Origin: Halobacteriales archaeon QH_7_66_36
GTDB lineage: Archaea; Halobacteriota; Halobacteria; Halobacteriales; Haloarculaceae
Assembly (NCBI GenBank): GCA_003021175.1
Contig: PXQV01000012.1
Location: 1 to 55,627, forward strand
Direction of reading: 5' to 3'
DNA length: 55,627 nt
A model generated the notes under the pieces. It made no database searches and was not told the origin of the DNA. It saw nothing but the letters and a program-made list of their open reading frames with translations. Position numbers and translations under genes: made by a program. Numbering within the stretch: position 1 is the stretch's first letter; each line of letters begins with the position of its first letter. Of this stretch, positions 18,896 through 27,379 are shown in pieces.

Positions 18896-19129
18896 ATGGA
18901 CGACGAGAAGTACGACCGGCTCATCTCGTCGGTGACACCGATGGAGTCGGCCGACGGCGTGGAGAGCTACCGAAACACCGTCGCGATGGCGTGTCCCGCC
19001 TGCGACGAACCGTTCGACGACGCCGTCGTGTGCACCGAGGAGTACAACAGCCTCGAACTGTCGTTAGAACTCGACCTGTGTGTGACGACCCACGACGACG
19101 ACGTAGTGTTGTTCACGCACAAGCCCTGA
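18896..19129 (+). CDS. Small CPxC protein of the haloarchaeal 'flagella cluster protein' type (DUF7385-like)
   Basis: 77 residues. The core NTVAMACPACDEPFDDAVVC carries a Cys pair that may bind zinc with later residues, followed by SLELSLELDLCVTTHDDDVVLFTHK. Haloarchaeal relatives are annotated 'flagella cluster protein', which I recall is a historical label rather than a shown role. ACTATA ending about 25 nt before the ATG suggests its own promoter just right of the MITE copy. It is convergent with the HTH gene at 19131, with one base between the stop codons. No enzymatic motif is visible. Confidence 0.75.
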   Translation: MDDEKYDRLISSVTPMESADGVESYRNTVAMACPACDEPFDDAVVCTEEYNSLELSLELDLCVTTHDDDVVLFTHKP

Positions 19130-19130
19130 G

Positions 19131-19862
19131 CTACGGCAGGTCGCGAAGCGCGGCCAGCATCTCCTTTAGCGGCTGCTCGGTGACCGCGAGCGAGTAGCCG
19201 TCCGTCCGTGCGAGCTGCGGGGCGTACTCCCACAGCTCGTCCGGCGAGAGGCCGTGGAGAACGACGGCCGTCGGCGTCGGGGTGGCGACCCGGAGCGCGA
19301 CGAGCGGGCCCTCGCCGCTGGTCACGCCGGTGAACACGAGCGCGCGGTTCGTCGACTGGCCGTACAGCCGGTAGAACTCCTCGGAGGAGAGCCGAGAGAT
19401 GGCCTGAATGGAGTTGATGACGGTGTGGCCCGCGACAGTTCGCGAGTCGTCGCCCGACCCCTCGTCGTCACCGCCCGTGATGACCGCCACCGGCTCGACG
19501 GCGTCGTAGAACCGTCGGAGCGGGATCGTCGCCGAGTACTCCCTGAGGTCGTGGACGATCTCGGAGTCGAACCCCGCAGAGAGGACGCGCGCGAACTGGC
19601 GGATGCGGTCGCCGCCGCGCGACTCGTCGATGTCGAGCAGGCTCTCTACGAACCGCCGGACGACGCCGATACCCGGGGAGTCGCGGCGGCCGGATTCGTA
19701 GTCGGAGACGACCGACGGGGACACGTCGAGCGCGTCCGCGAGCTGGGCACCCGTCACGTCGAACTCCGTGCGCCACTTCCGGAGCGTCGCGCCGGGGTCG
19801 TCGCTCATCGTGACCTCGCCGGCGATGTGTTCGGCGAGCTCCCGGCGGGGGATCCGGTCCAT
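19131..19862 (-). CDS. HTH (XRE-type) transcriptional regulator with C-terminal sensor-like domain
   Basis: 243 residues starting at ATG 19862 (MDRIPRRELAEHIAGEV). Residues about 28-78 form an XRE/Cro helix-turn-helix: LRKWRTEFDVTGAQLADALDVSPSVVSDYESGRRDSPG. The rest (about 80-243) is an alpha/beta domain typical of archaeal HTH proteins of the COG1709 kind, ending EQPLKEMLAALRDLP. No metal- or flavin-binding motif is obvious. The open frame extends upstream to 19988, but that part overlaps the divergent gene at 19915, so the ATG near the conserved N-terminus is preferred. Target unknown. Confidence 0.87.
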   Translation of the reverse strand: MDRIPRRELAEHIAGEVTMSDDPGATLRKWRTEFDVTGAQLADALDVSPSVVSDYESGRRDSPGIGVVRRFVESLLDIDESRGGDRIRQFARVLSAGFDSEIVHDLREYSATIPLRRFYDAVEPVAVITGGDDEGSGDDSRTVAGHTVINSIQAISRLSSEEFYRLYGQSTNRALVFTGVTSGEGPLVALRVATPTPTAVVLHGLSPDELWEYAPQLARTDGYSLAVTEQPLKEMLAALRDLP

Positions 19863-19914
19863 ACCGGCCCCCTGCGGCGCGGTGCTTAAGCCGGTTCCGA
19901 CCGGAACAGACCCA

Positions 19915-20589
19915 ATGCCGACCACGCTCGTCGCCGTCGGCGTCGCCGCGCTGCTCGCGGCTGCCCTCCTCGACGAGCGCGCATTCACGCTGCGGACGCT
20001 GGCCGTCGTCGTCGCGGCCGGCGCGGTCCCCGACCTCGACGCGTTGCTCTGGGTCGTCGACTCGGGGCTTCACAACGCCGCGCTCCACAACGTCTGGATA
20101 CCGCTCGCTACCGCCCTCGTCGTCCGGTGGGAGCGCGGACGGGCGTGGCTCCGCGACCGCTACGGTCCCGAGGCTGTCCACGTCGCGTGGGTCGCGATCG
20201 CGGCGTACGCGGTCGCCGTCGCGTTCGACGTGTTCAACGTCGAGAGCGCGGCGGTGCTGTGGCCGGTCCACGACCGGTTCTTCGCCGTCGTCGGGAAATT
20301 CGCCTACAGCACGACGCGGGGCGTGGAGTTCACGCTGCTGCAACCCCGTCTCGGCGGCCCGTTGTTCCCCGGAGCGAGCTACGGGACTGTCGCCGGGGAG
20401 TACCACGTGCCGTCCATTTTCGACCCACTTGGCTCGGACGGCGGCGCGACGCGGACCGCCGTCGTTATCAACGCCGGCTGGGAACTGCTCATCGTGCTCG
20501 CGGGGGCGGTCGTCGCGGGCGGCCGCCTGCGCGGGAGTGAGACGACCGCGCCCGAGCGGTCGCTCCGGCCGGCGGGGGAGGACGACTGA
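19915..20589 (+). CDS. Membrane-bound metal-dependent hydrolase family protein (DUF457/YdjM-like), first of two
   Basis: 224 residues with 4-5 hydrophobic segments. Motifs of the YdjM/DUF457 family: VAAGAVPDLDALLW near residue 35-48 and HNAALHNVWIPL (two His) soon after; these Asp/His residues are thought to bind metal in a membrane enzyme. The substrate is unknown for the family. It overlaps the next gene by one base (TGATG) and shares the block AWLRDRYGP(E/D)AV with it, so the two arose by tandem duplication. The C-terminal half (YSTTRGVEFTLLQPRLGG) is unlike the second copy. Confidence 0.8.
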   Translation: MPTTLVAVGVAALLAAALLDERAFTLRTLAVVVAAGAVPDLDALLWVVDSGLHNAALHNVWIPLATALVVRWERGRAWLRDRYGPEAVHVAWVAIAAYAVAVAFDVFNVESAAVLWPVHDRFFAVVGKFAYSTTRGVEFTLLQPRLGGPLFPGASYGTVAGEYHVPSIFDPLGSDGGATRTAVVINAGWELLIVLAGAVVAGGRLRGSETTAPERSLRPAGEDD

Positions 20590-21275
20590 TGCCGTCGACG
20601 CTCGTCCACGTCGCGCTCGCGCTGCTGTGTGCGGCGGGGATACTCGGCGACCGGTTCGACCGGCGGGCTGTCCTCGTCGTCGCCGCGGCGACCGCGCTCC
20701 CCGATCTCGACGTGTTCGCGTCGCTGGTCGTCGAGTCGACCCACCGGGCCGCGTTCCACTCCCTGCTGGTGCCCGGCGCGGCCGCACTCGCCCTGTGGTG
20801 GGACCGGGGGCAGGCGTGGCTCCGCGACCGCTACGGTCCCGACGCTGTCGCAATCGCGTGGACCGGGCTGTTCGGTTACGTCGTCGCCGGCGTCGGACTT
20901 GACGCGTTCACGCCGCTCGGAATCAATCCGCTCTACCCGCTCATCGACCAGTTCGTCGCCGTCGACGGACGGGTCGGTTACTCGACCGCGGACGGGCTCT
21001 ACCAATCGTTCTTCGACATCGGTGACGAACCAGCGGCGAGCGCCGGCGAGAGCGGTGGCACGAGCGTCGACGTCGGACAGCGTGGCTCGACCGAGGAGGT
21101 GCACGTCGCCAGCGGCGTCGACCCGGAGCCGGGAGCGGAGTCGGCCGCGACGGAACGCGTCTTCCCCGTCGTCTTCCGCGGGTGGCACGTCACGCTGCTG
21201 TTGGCCGGCGCGCTCGCGACGTGGGGACGACTCCGCGGGGCTGATGTATCGCGCGACCACAGCGGCGAGCGATGA
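20589..21275 (+). CDS. Membrane-bound metal-dependent hydrolase family protein (DUF457/YdjM-like), second of two
   Basis: 228 residues, start codon overlapping the previous stop. The same family core is present: AAATALPDLDVFASL and STHRAAFHSLLVPG for metal binding, AWLRDRYGPDAV, then a transmembrane segment. An acidic loop of about 60 residues (GDEPAASAGESGGTSVD...) precedes the last helix and is not in the first copy. It overlaps the acetyltransferase at 21272 by 4 nt, giving a three-gene coupled operon. The role of the operon is not evident. Confidence 0.8.
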   Translation: MPSTLVHVALALLCAAGILGDRFDRRAVLVVAAATALPDLDVFASLVVESTHRAAFHSLLVPGAAALALWWDRGQAWLRDRYGPDAVAIAWTGLFGYVVAGVGLDAFTPLGINPLYPLIDQFVAVDGRVGYSTADGLYQSFFDIGDEPAASAGESGGTSVDVGQRGSTEEVHVASGVDPEPGAESAATERVFPVVFRGWHVTLLLAGALATWGRLRGADVSRDHSGER

Positions 21276-21748
21276 TACGTCCCTACGATTCCGCGACCGA
21301 CGCGCTGTGGCCGCTGAAGCGCGCGTTCGAGACCGGTCTCGGCGAGAGCGGCGGCGAGGCGAAGGCCGAGGCGTACGACGTCAAGCTCACCGACGACTAC
21401 CGCGAGCGGTGGCTCGCGTGGGTCGACCGCTGTGTCGAGAGCGAGGCGTGTCTGTTCGTCGCCGAGCGCGAGGACAGCGGGCTCGCCGGCTACTGTTTCC
21501 TGCTGCCCGAACGGCTCGCGTTCGTCTGGGACGCCGCCGTCATCAACGAGATCTACGTCGAACCGGAGGCCCGCGGAACGGGCCTCGCCGACGACCTCAT
21601 GGCGCGGGCCGTGGCCCACGCCCGAGAACAGGATCTCCCGCTCGATCGGCTCGTGCTCGACGTGGACCGCGACAACGAGCGTGCCCGCGCCTTCTACGAC
21701 CGACACGGCTTCACCCACTGGGGGGAGATGGTCGCCCGGGAGCTGTGA
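21272..21748 (+). CDS. GNAT family N-acetyltransferase
   Basis: 158 residues. Acetyl-CoA-dependent acyltransferase fold: N-terminal MIRPYDSATDALWPLKRAF, strand 4 AAVINEIYVEPEARGTGLADDLMARA (the acetyl-CoA pyrophosphate loop, here ARGTGL), then LVLDVDRDNERARAFYDRHGFTHWGEM, typical of RimI-like enzymes. Substrate unknown. Translationally coupled to the preceding DUF457 gene. Convergent with the membrane protein at 21758, 9 nt apart. Confidence 0.88.
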   Translation: MIRPYDSATDALWPLKRAFETGLGESGGEAKAEAYDVKLTDDYRERWLAWVDRCVESEACLFVAEREDSGLAGYCFLLPERLAFVWDAAVINEIYVEPEARGTGLADDLMARAVAHAREQDLPLDRLVLDVDRDNERARAFYDRHGFTHWGEMVAREL

Positions 21749-21757
21749 GGTGTGCCG

Positions 21758-22294
21758 CTACGAGGCCGCGCGTGCCGCGACGCCGCCGACCGCGCCCAAG
21801 ACGACCGGGTAGAGGACGCCCGCCAGCAGGACACTCGTGACGGGGTCCGGCGAGACGTTCGACGTCGCGAAGAGGAACGCCCCGAGCAGCGACAGGACGC
21901 CGTAGCCGACGGCGACGGCCGCACCGGCGACGGCCGCGTCCACGGCGGCGAGCGCGTCCCCCCCGGCCGCCCGCCCGACGGCGACCCCGGCGATCAACAG
22001 GAGCACGACGGGGAGCGCGTACAGGGCAGGCGTGAAGGCGCTCTCTGTCCCGATGAAGTTCGTCGCGCCCCCGACGAGCGGTACGTCGACGACCGTATTC
22101 GCGAAGTGAGCGTTGAAGAACACCCAGCCGACCGCCTTCCACGTGGGGATGTCGGCGAACTGCCGGACGACGGAGTTCTGGAAGTCGTTGCTCGTGAGGA
22201 GGTAGGTGAACAGGTAGCCGAGGAGCCACGCCGCGCCGCCCGCGGCCGCTGCGACACCGAAGGGGACCCGTTCAGTGAGGCTGTCCGTTGCCAT
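21758..22294 (-). CDS. Haloarchaeal polytopic membrane protein of unknown function
   Basis: 178 residues starting at ATG 22294 (MATDSLTERVPFG). Four clear hydrophobic segments: VAAAAGGAAWLLGYLFTYLL, ALPVVLLLIAGVAVG, GAAVAVGYGVLSLLGAFLF and LLAGVLYPVVLGAVGGVAA. Between the first two is a hydrophilic loop (SNDFQNSVVRQFADIPTWKAVGW). It is sometimes annotated 'transporter' in relatives, but no transport motif is visible. The frame is open far upstream, overlapping the divergent promoter area; the ATG at 22294 directly precedes the first helix and is preferred. Confidence 0.78.
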   Translation of the reverse strand: MATDSLTERVPFGVAAAAGGAAWLLGYLFTYLLTSNDFQNSVVRQFADIPTWKAVGWVFFNAHFANTVVDVPLVGGATNFIGTESAFTPALYALPVVLLLIAGVAVGRAAGGDALAAVDAAVAGAAVAVGYGVLSLLGAFLFATSNVSPDPVTSVLLAGVLYPVVLGAVGGVAARAAS

Positions 22295-22377
22295 GGCGAG
22301 GCGACGGTTCGGATCATCAAGTAGGTTGTGGCACGGTAACCGCTTGACGGCGTAGCTGTCGGACGCGCGGCTGACGA

Positions 22378-22977
22378 TCACTCCGTGGCCGCGGCCCACT
22401 CCTCGCGGGTGACGGTGTACCGGACGGTGTCGTACACCTCGCCGGACTGCGTGACTGCGGCGTTGCGCAGTCGTCCCTCGCGGCGACCCCCGAACCGCTC
22501 GACGTACCGCGCGACGGCACGCTCGGAATTCTCGTTGCGCACGTCGTGTTCGACGGCGACGGCGTCGAGGTCCAGCCGGTCGAAGGCGAGTTCGAACAGC
22601 CGCGCGGCCCGCTCGCCGGAGTAGCCGTTCCCCCACACGGCGGGGCGCAGCCAGAGGCCGAGGGTGGCGAGTCGCCGCTCCCACTCTGGGTGGAGGCCGG
22701 TCGTCCCGACGAACTCGCCCTCGTGCGCGCCGGTCGTCGGATAGATGGCGTAGTGGACCCCCTCACCGCTGTCGAACTGCTCGCCGGCGTTCGCGACGAA
22801 CTCCGCCGTCTCCTTCGGCGTGGCGTGTGGCTCCCACGTCAGGTACTGCGTGACCTCCTCGATGCGGGGCGCGTCCGGCTTGACTTGCTCGTACATCTCG
22901 AATGGATCGAACGCCCCGGGCCGGATGGCCTCGTATCTGAGCCGCTCGGATTCGATGGTCTCGGGGAAGAGGGCCAT
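22378..22977 (-). CDS. GNAT family N-acetyltransferase (RimJ/RimL-like)
   Basis: 199 residues. MALFPETIESERLRYEAIRPG is the typical start of RimJ/RimL-type acetyltransferases. Then FVGTTGLHPEWERRLATLGLWLRPAVWGNGYSGERAARLFELAF contains the acetyl-CoA loop (WGNGYSGE), followed by VEHDVRNENSERAVARYVERFGGRREGRLRN. It could acetylate a protein N-terminus or a small amine; the substrate is not visible. Monocistronic, divergent from rfcL. Confidence 0.88.
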   Translation of the reverse strand: MALFPETIESERLRYEAIRPGAFDPFEMYEQVKPDAPRIEEVTQYLTWEPHATPKETAEFVANAGEQFDSGEGVHYAIYPTTGAHEGEFVGTTGLHPEWERRLATLGLWLRPAVWGNGYSGERAARLFELAFDRLDLDAVAVEHDVRNENSERAVARYVERFGGRREGRLRNAAVTQSGEVYDTVRYTVTREEWAAATE

Positions 22978-23132
22978 GGAAGGGTGTCGCCTGCGGCGTG
23001 GTAAAGCCTTGCTCGGCCGTGTGGGAGAATGACGAACCCGCTCGTCGTTGATCTATCCTCGCATCTGCTCGCCGGCTGCGAGCGGCTGTCCCTCCGCAAC
23101 CACTAAGCGGCGGACGCGCCGACCGTTCGGTA

Positions 23133-24602
23133 ATGGATTGGACGGAGAAGTACCGCCCGTCGACGCTCTCGGAGGTGCGGGGCAACGACAAGGCCCGCGA
23201 CCAACTGAGCGAGTGGGCGGAGACGTGGGACGACCACCAGGAGGCGGTGATCCTCTACGGCTCGCCGGGAATCGGCAAGACGAGCGCGGCCCACGCGCTC
23301 GCCAGCGACAGGGACTGGCCCCTCATCGAGTTGAACGCCTCCGACCAGCGGACGGGCGACATCATCGACCGGGTGGCCGGCGAGGCCGCGAAGTCGAGCA
23401 CGCTCACGCAGTCGGCGGAGGGCGAGCCGGGCCGTCGGCTCGTCATCATGGACGAGGCGGACAACATCCACGGCAACTACGACCGGGGCGGCGCGCGCGC
23501 CGTCACCCGCATCGTGAAGGAGGCGAGCCAGCCGATGGTGCTCATCGCGAACGAGTTTTACGACACGTCGCGGGGGCTCCGCAACGCCTGTCAGACCATC
23601 GAGTTCCGCGACGTGTCCGCTCGCTCTATCGTGCCCGTGCTGCGTGACCTCTGCCGGAAGGAGTCCATCGCCTTCGACGAGGACGCGCTGAAGCGGCTCG
23701 CGGACCGGAACGACGGCGACCTCCGGGGCGCGGTGAAGGACCTGCAGGCCATCGCCGACGGGAAGGAGGAGGTCGGGCTGGAGGACGTGACCGGCGGCGA
23801 GCGCGACCGAACGAAGGGCATCTTCGAGTTCCTCGACGCCGTCCTCAAGGAGGAGCAGCCGCAGGACGCGCTGTATCTCACCTACGACGTGGACGAGACG
23901 CCCGACGACCTGCTCCTCTGGCTGGAGGACAAGGCACCGAAGGTGTTCGAGGCCGACGAGTTGGCGCGGGCGTACGACTACCTCGCGCGGGCCGACCGCT
24001 GGCTCGGGCGCGTGCGCGCCACGCAGAACTACTCCTACTGGCGCTACGCGACGGACAACATCGCGGCCGGCGTGGCGGCCGCCCGCGAGGAGACGCGCGA
24101 CGGCTGGACCCGGTACGGCGGCGCGCCCTACCGGTCGAGCAAGGACGCGACGCGCGACGAGGTGGCGACGAGGATCGCCGAGGTGGCGGGCGTCTCGACG
24201 GCGACCGCGCGCCGCGACGTCGTCCCGTTCCTCGCGGTCATGACCCACCACTGCAAGAACCGCGACCTGACCGTGCGGATGGCCGCCCGCTACGAGTTCG
24301 GCACCGAGGAGGTGTCGTTCGTCACCGGCTCCGGCGAGTCCACGAACAAGGTCGCGGACGTCGTCGCCGACGCGGAGGAACGCCGCGCCGAGCGGGCCGA
24401 AGAGCACGGCGGCGACGTGTTCGACCGCGTCGAGGAGGAGGCGGCGGAAAGCGAGACGGCACAGGCCGAGGCCGGCGACGTGGAACCGGTCGACGGCGAG
24501 GCGGACGAGGAGAGCGCGACTGCGGACGCCTCGGGCGACGAATCCGCGAAGGAAGCGGCCGCGGACGACGAGGCGCAGTCGGGCCTCGGCGACTTCATGT
24601 GA
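23133..24602 (+). CDS. rfcL: Replication factor C large subunit
   Basis: Clamp-loader large subunit, which with the small subunit loads PCNA onto primer ends. 489 residues: MDWTEKYRPSTLSEVRGN, Walker A GSPGIGKT (43-50), Walker B VIMDEADNIHG, sensor ACQTIEFRDVSARSI, then the RFC collar (about 240-400). A haloarchaeal acidic tail (about 400-489) ends QSGLGDFM, a PIP-box-like peptide expected to bind PCNA. Its stop codon directly abuts the stop of the convergent ABC ATPase gene. CACTAAG about 26 nt before the ATG fits a promoter. Confidence 0.96.
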   Translation: MDWTEKYRPSTLSEVRGNDKARDQLSEWAETWDDHQEAVILYGSPGIGKTSAAHALASDRDWPLIELNASDQRTGDIIDRVAGEAAKSSTLTQSAEGEPGRRLVIMDEADNIHGNYDRGGARAVTRIVKEASQPMVLIANEFYDTSRGLRNACQTIEFRDVSARSIVPVLRDLCRKESIAFDEDALKRLADRNDGDLRGAVKDLQAIADGKEEVGLEDVTGGERDRTKGIFEFLDAVLKEEQPQDALYLTYDVDETPDDLLLWLEDKAPKVFEADELARAYDYLARADRWLGRVRATQNYSYWRYATDNIAAGVAAAREETRDGWTRYGGAPYRSSKDATRDEVATRIAEVAGVSTATARRDVVPFLAVMTHHCKNRDLTVRMAARYEFGTEEVSFVTGSGESTNKVADVVADAEERRAERAEEHGGDVFDRVEEEAAESETAQAEAGDVEPVDGEADEESATADASGDESAKEAAADDEAQSGLGDFM

Positions 24603-25340
24603 TCAGAGCAGGCGTTCGAGGAACCGCTCGCCGCGCTCCGTCTCCGGCGATTCGAAGAACGACTCCGGCGCGCCCTGTTCGACCACCTCGCCGTCCGACA
24701 TCAACACGATGCGGTCGCCCACCTCGCGGGCGAACCCCATCTCGTGGGTGACGGTAAGCATCGTCATGCCCTCCGTCGCGAGGTCTTTCATGACGCCGAG
24801 CACCTCACCGACGAGCTCCGGGTCGAGCGCGCTCGTCACCTCGTCGAACAACATCACCTTCGGGTCCATCGCGAGGGCGCGAGCGATGGCGACCCGCTGC
24901 TGCTGGCCGCCGGAGAGTTCGGCCGGATACGACGCCGTCTGGTCGCCCAGTCCGACCCGACCGAGCAGGTCGTCGGCGCGTTTCGTCGCCTCGCTCTCGG
25001 GAACGCCCTTCACCTTTCGCGGCCCGACGGCGACGTTCTCGGTCGCCGTCATGTGGGGAAACAGGTTGAACGACTGAAACACCATGCCGACCTGCTGGCG
25101 GAGGCGGTTGACGTTCGCGTCCGGCCCGGAGATCAGGTCGCCGGCGATGCGTATCTCGCCGCCCTGAATCTCCTCCAGTCGGTTGGCACAGCGGAGCAGG
25201 GTCGATTTGCCCGACCCCGAGGGACCGACCACGACGACGACCTCCTGTTCCTCGACCGCGAGGTCGACCTCTTTCAGCACGTGTGTCTCGCCGAAGTACT
25301 TGTCCACGCTCTCGTACTCGACGAGCGGTCGGGTGCTCAT
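24603..25340 (-). CDS. Polar amino-acid ABC transporter, ATP-binding protein
   Basis: 245 residues starting at ATG 25340 ([17 protein letters not shown]). Walker [11 protein letters not shown]-loop [18 protein letters not shown], signature [15 protein letters not shown], Walker [16 protein letters not shown]-loop TVTHEMGFA. The FQSFNLFPH and HEMGFARE blocks are characteristic of GlnQ/HisP-like importers of polar amino acids. Overlaps the permease by 4 nt. The complete set of substrate-binding protein, permease and ATPase is present, so uptake of one polar amino acid (possibly Gln, Glu or Arg) is likely. Confidence 0.94.
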   Translation of the reverse strand: MSTRPLVEYESVDKYFGETHVLKEVDLAVEEQEVVVVVGPSGSGKSTLLRCANRLEEIQGGEIRIAGDLISGPDANVNRLRQQVGMVFQSFNLFPHMTATENVAVGPRKVKGVPESEATKRADDLLGRVGLGDQTASYPAELSGGQQQRVAIARALAMDPKVMLFDEVTSALDPELVGEVLGVMKDLATEGMTMLTVTHEMGFAREVGDRIVLMSDGEVVEQGAPESFFESPETERGERFLERLL

Positions 25341-26164
25341 CGCGGCCCCCCCGTCGGGTCGGCCCGCGCCTCCAGGTATCGGACGAATTTCCCGAGCGGG
25401 ATCGTTATCGCGAGATACAGTATCGCCGCCCAGAGGATCGGCGTCCAGATGTCGAAGGTGGCGCTGTTGATGTTCTGGACCGTGCTGATTATCTCCGGTA
25501 CGGCGAGCACGGAGAGCAGGGAGGTGTCCTTGACGAGGATCACCTGATCGTTGCCGATGGCCGCGAGCGCGTTGCGCCACGCCTGCGGCAACACGACCTC
25601 TCGCATCGCCTGTGCGTACGACATGCCGAGCGAGCGGGCCGCCTCCATCTGGCCGTCGGGGACTGCCTCGACGCCGCCGCGAATCGCCTCGCCGATGTAC
25701 GCCGAGTGGTTCAGCGTGAGCCCGATTATCGCCGCCGGAACGCTGAAGTTCGCGATGGGGAACTGGCCGGGCGGCCAGAAGGCCGGGATGCCGGAGTAGA
25801 TGACGATGAGTTGGAACAGGAGCGGCGTCCCGCGGAAGAACTCGATGTATCCCTTGGCGATGCCGCGGGTCGGGAGCGTCTCAGAGATGCGGCCAAGGCC
25901 AACCAGCATGCCGCCGGTCACCGACAGTACGCTGCTGATGGCGACGATTCGCAACACGACGAAGAACGCGTCGATGAACTGCGGATGGATGATGTTCACG
26001 AACCGGTCGGGGTTGACCTGCGTGTAGAGGATGACACCGAGGAATCCCACCACGGCCAGCGTGAACAGCCCGGAGGCCGCAATTCCGATGATCTTCAGTC
26101 GTTGGTCGTTCAGGAAGGGGCTGGAAGGCGACTCGTCTCCTCGCCCGTACTGCGTCTCAGACAT
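25337..26164 (-). CDS. Polar amino-acid ABC transporter, permease
   Basis: 275 residues with about five membrane helices. The family EAA loop is [43 protein letters not shown], diagnostic for HisM/GlnP permeases. [20 protein letters not shown] is the other conserved block. An extra hydrophilic N-terminus ([17 protein letters not shown]) precedes helix 1. A single permease gene implies a homodimeric channel. The 4-nt overlap couples it to the ATPase gene. Confidence 0.94.
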   Translation of the reverse strand: MSETQYGRGDESPSSPFLNDQRLKIIGIAASGLFTLAVVGFLGVILYTQVNPDRFVNIIHPQFIDAFFVVLRIVAISSVLSVTGGMLVGLGRISETLPTRGIAKGYIEFFRGTPLLFQLIVIYSGIPAFWPPGQFPIANFSVPAAIIGLTLNHSAYIGEAIRGGVEAVPDGQMEAARSLGMSYAQAMREVVLPQAWRNALAAIGNDQVILVKDTSLLSVLAVPEIISTVQNINSATFDIWTPILWAAILYLAITIPLGKFVRYLEARADPTGGPR

Positions 26165-26220
26165 CCTTGGAGACGAGACGGACCCGCGGACTTAAATCCA
26201 CGCCGATACGCACGGTGTAG

Positions 26221-27081
26221 CTACCCCGCGAAGTACTCGTCGTATATGTCGTCGTAGGTGCCGTCCTCCTTGATGCTCGCGAGCGCGCCGTTGACCTCCT
26301 CGCGGAACTCGCCGTCGTCCTCGCGGAACGCGATGCCGTACTCCTCGACGGTGAGGGTGAGATACGGCGGCGCGTTCTCGTCGTCTTCGGCCGCAGCACC
26401 CTCGCCTTCGACGAACCGGACGTTGTCCCGCTGATTGACGAACTCCGCGTTGACCGTGTTGTCGTTGACCACCGCGACCACCTGATTGTTGATGAGCGCG
26501 TCGAACGCCGCGGGAATCTGGTCGTACCGCTTGATGCTGAGGTCGCCGTCGAACTCTTCTTTCAGTTCGTCGGCCGCCCCGGCACCGGTCGTCCCCTTCT
26601 GGACGCCGACGGTTTGCCCTTTCAGGTCCGACTTCGCGGTGATGTCGCTGTCCTCTAACGCGACGATGGTCTGGTAGGCGGTGAAGTACGGGTCCGAGAA
26701 GTCGACCTCCTCGTCGCGCGCGTCGTTGATCGTCATCGCGCTCATGATGACCCGGAAGTTGCCGTTGTTGAGCGAGGAGATGATCGTGTCGAAGCTCGTG
26801 TCGGCGAACTCCGGCGTGAGACCGAGCTGTTCGCCGAACACCGCCTCCGCAATGTCGACATCGAAGCCGAGGAGCTCGCCGTCCTCGTTCTCGTACTCGA
26901 ACGGCCGGTACGGGATGTCAGAGCCGATGCTGATCGTGTCGTTGCCATCGTCGGTGGCGTCGCCAGTGTCGGTGTCGGTGCCACCGCCGCTGATACCACT
27001 ACACCCGGCCAGCGCCGCGACCCCGCCGGCACCGAGCGCCGAGAGATACGAACGCCGGTTCACTCCGTGTTCGCGTGACAT
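26221..27081 (-). CDS. Polar amino-acid ABC transporter, substrate-binding lipoprotein
   Basis: 286 residues from ATG 27081 (MSREHGVNRRSYLSALG). Twin-arginine signal NRRSYLSALGAGGVAALAG with lipobox LAGC, so it should be exported folded by Tat and lipid-anchored outside the cell. Mature SBP_bac_3 domain: SIGSDIPYRPFEYENEDGELLGFDVDIAEAV, VIMSAMTINDARDEEVDFSDPYFTAYQTIV, GQTVGVQKGTTG, all typical of amino-acid binders. An ATG six codons upstream (27099) is possible but adds nothing to the signal. 57 nt separate it from the permease gene. Confidence 0.94.
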   Translation of the reverse strand: MSREHGVNRRSYLSALGAGGVAALAGCSGISGGGTDTDTGDATDDGNDTISIGSDIPYRPFEYENEDGELLGFDVDIAEAVFGEQLGLTPEFADTSFDTIISSLNNGNFRVIMSAMTINDARDEEVDFSDPYFTAYQTIVALEDSDITAKSDLKGQTVGVQKGTTGAGAADELKEEFDGDLSIKRYDQIPAAFDALINNQVVAVVNDNTVNAEFVNQRDNVRFVEGEGAAAEDDENAPPYLTLTVEEYGIAFREDDGEFREEVNGALASIKEDGTYDDIYDEYFAG

Positions 27082-27185
27082 ATTCGACCGGGAATACAAC
27101 GGAGTCGCGTTTGAACGTTTCGTCGTGTGACGGAAAAACGGACGCTCGCTCTTTCGAGGCGGCCGTTCGGCAGTCGCCTCGGTTC

Positions 27186-27372
27186 GCGGCCTGAGGCCGC
27201 TCGCCCGTCCGGCGGTCTCCCTGCGTTCTGCTCACGGGCGCGACGCGCCCGTCTGTTCGCGGCTACGCCGCTCACACGGCCCGTGGACCAACGGTCCACG
27301 CTGTTCGCCCGGCTCGTGGCGGCGAAGCCGCCACGCTGTCGTCGGCGCGTCGCGCCCGTGAGCAGAACGCAG
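27186..27372. repeat. Array of six three-base-loop hairpins with a 26-bp outer inverted repeat
   Basis: Arms at 27221-27246 and 27347-27372 are perfect inverted repeats of 26 nt around a 100-nt centre. Six hairpins with three-base loops follow each other: 27186-27200 (loop TGA), 27234-27252 (GAC), 27259-27271 (TAC), 27282-27300 (AAC), 27315-27335 (GAA) and 27344-27356 (GTC). The right arm ends 7 nt before the malic-enzyme stop codon. This fills the 298-nt gap between the binding-protein start and the malic-enzyme end; the left part (27082-27185) carries the binding-protein promoter. Confidence 0.85.
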
Positions 27373-27379
27373 GCCTCGA

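Noticed and set aside
27186-27372. CRISPR array
   Set aside because: The units are hairpins of differing sequence without identical repeats or regular spacers.
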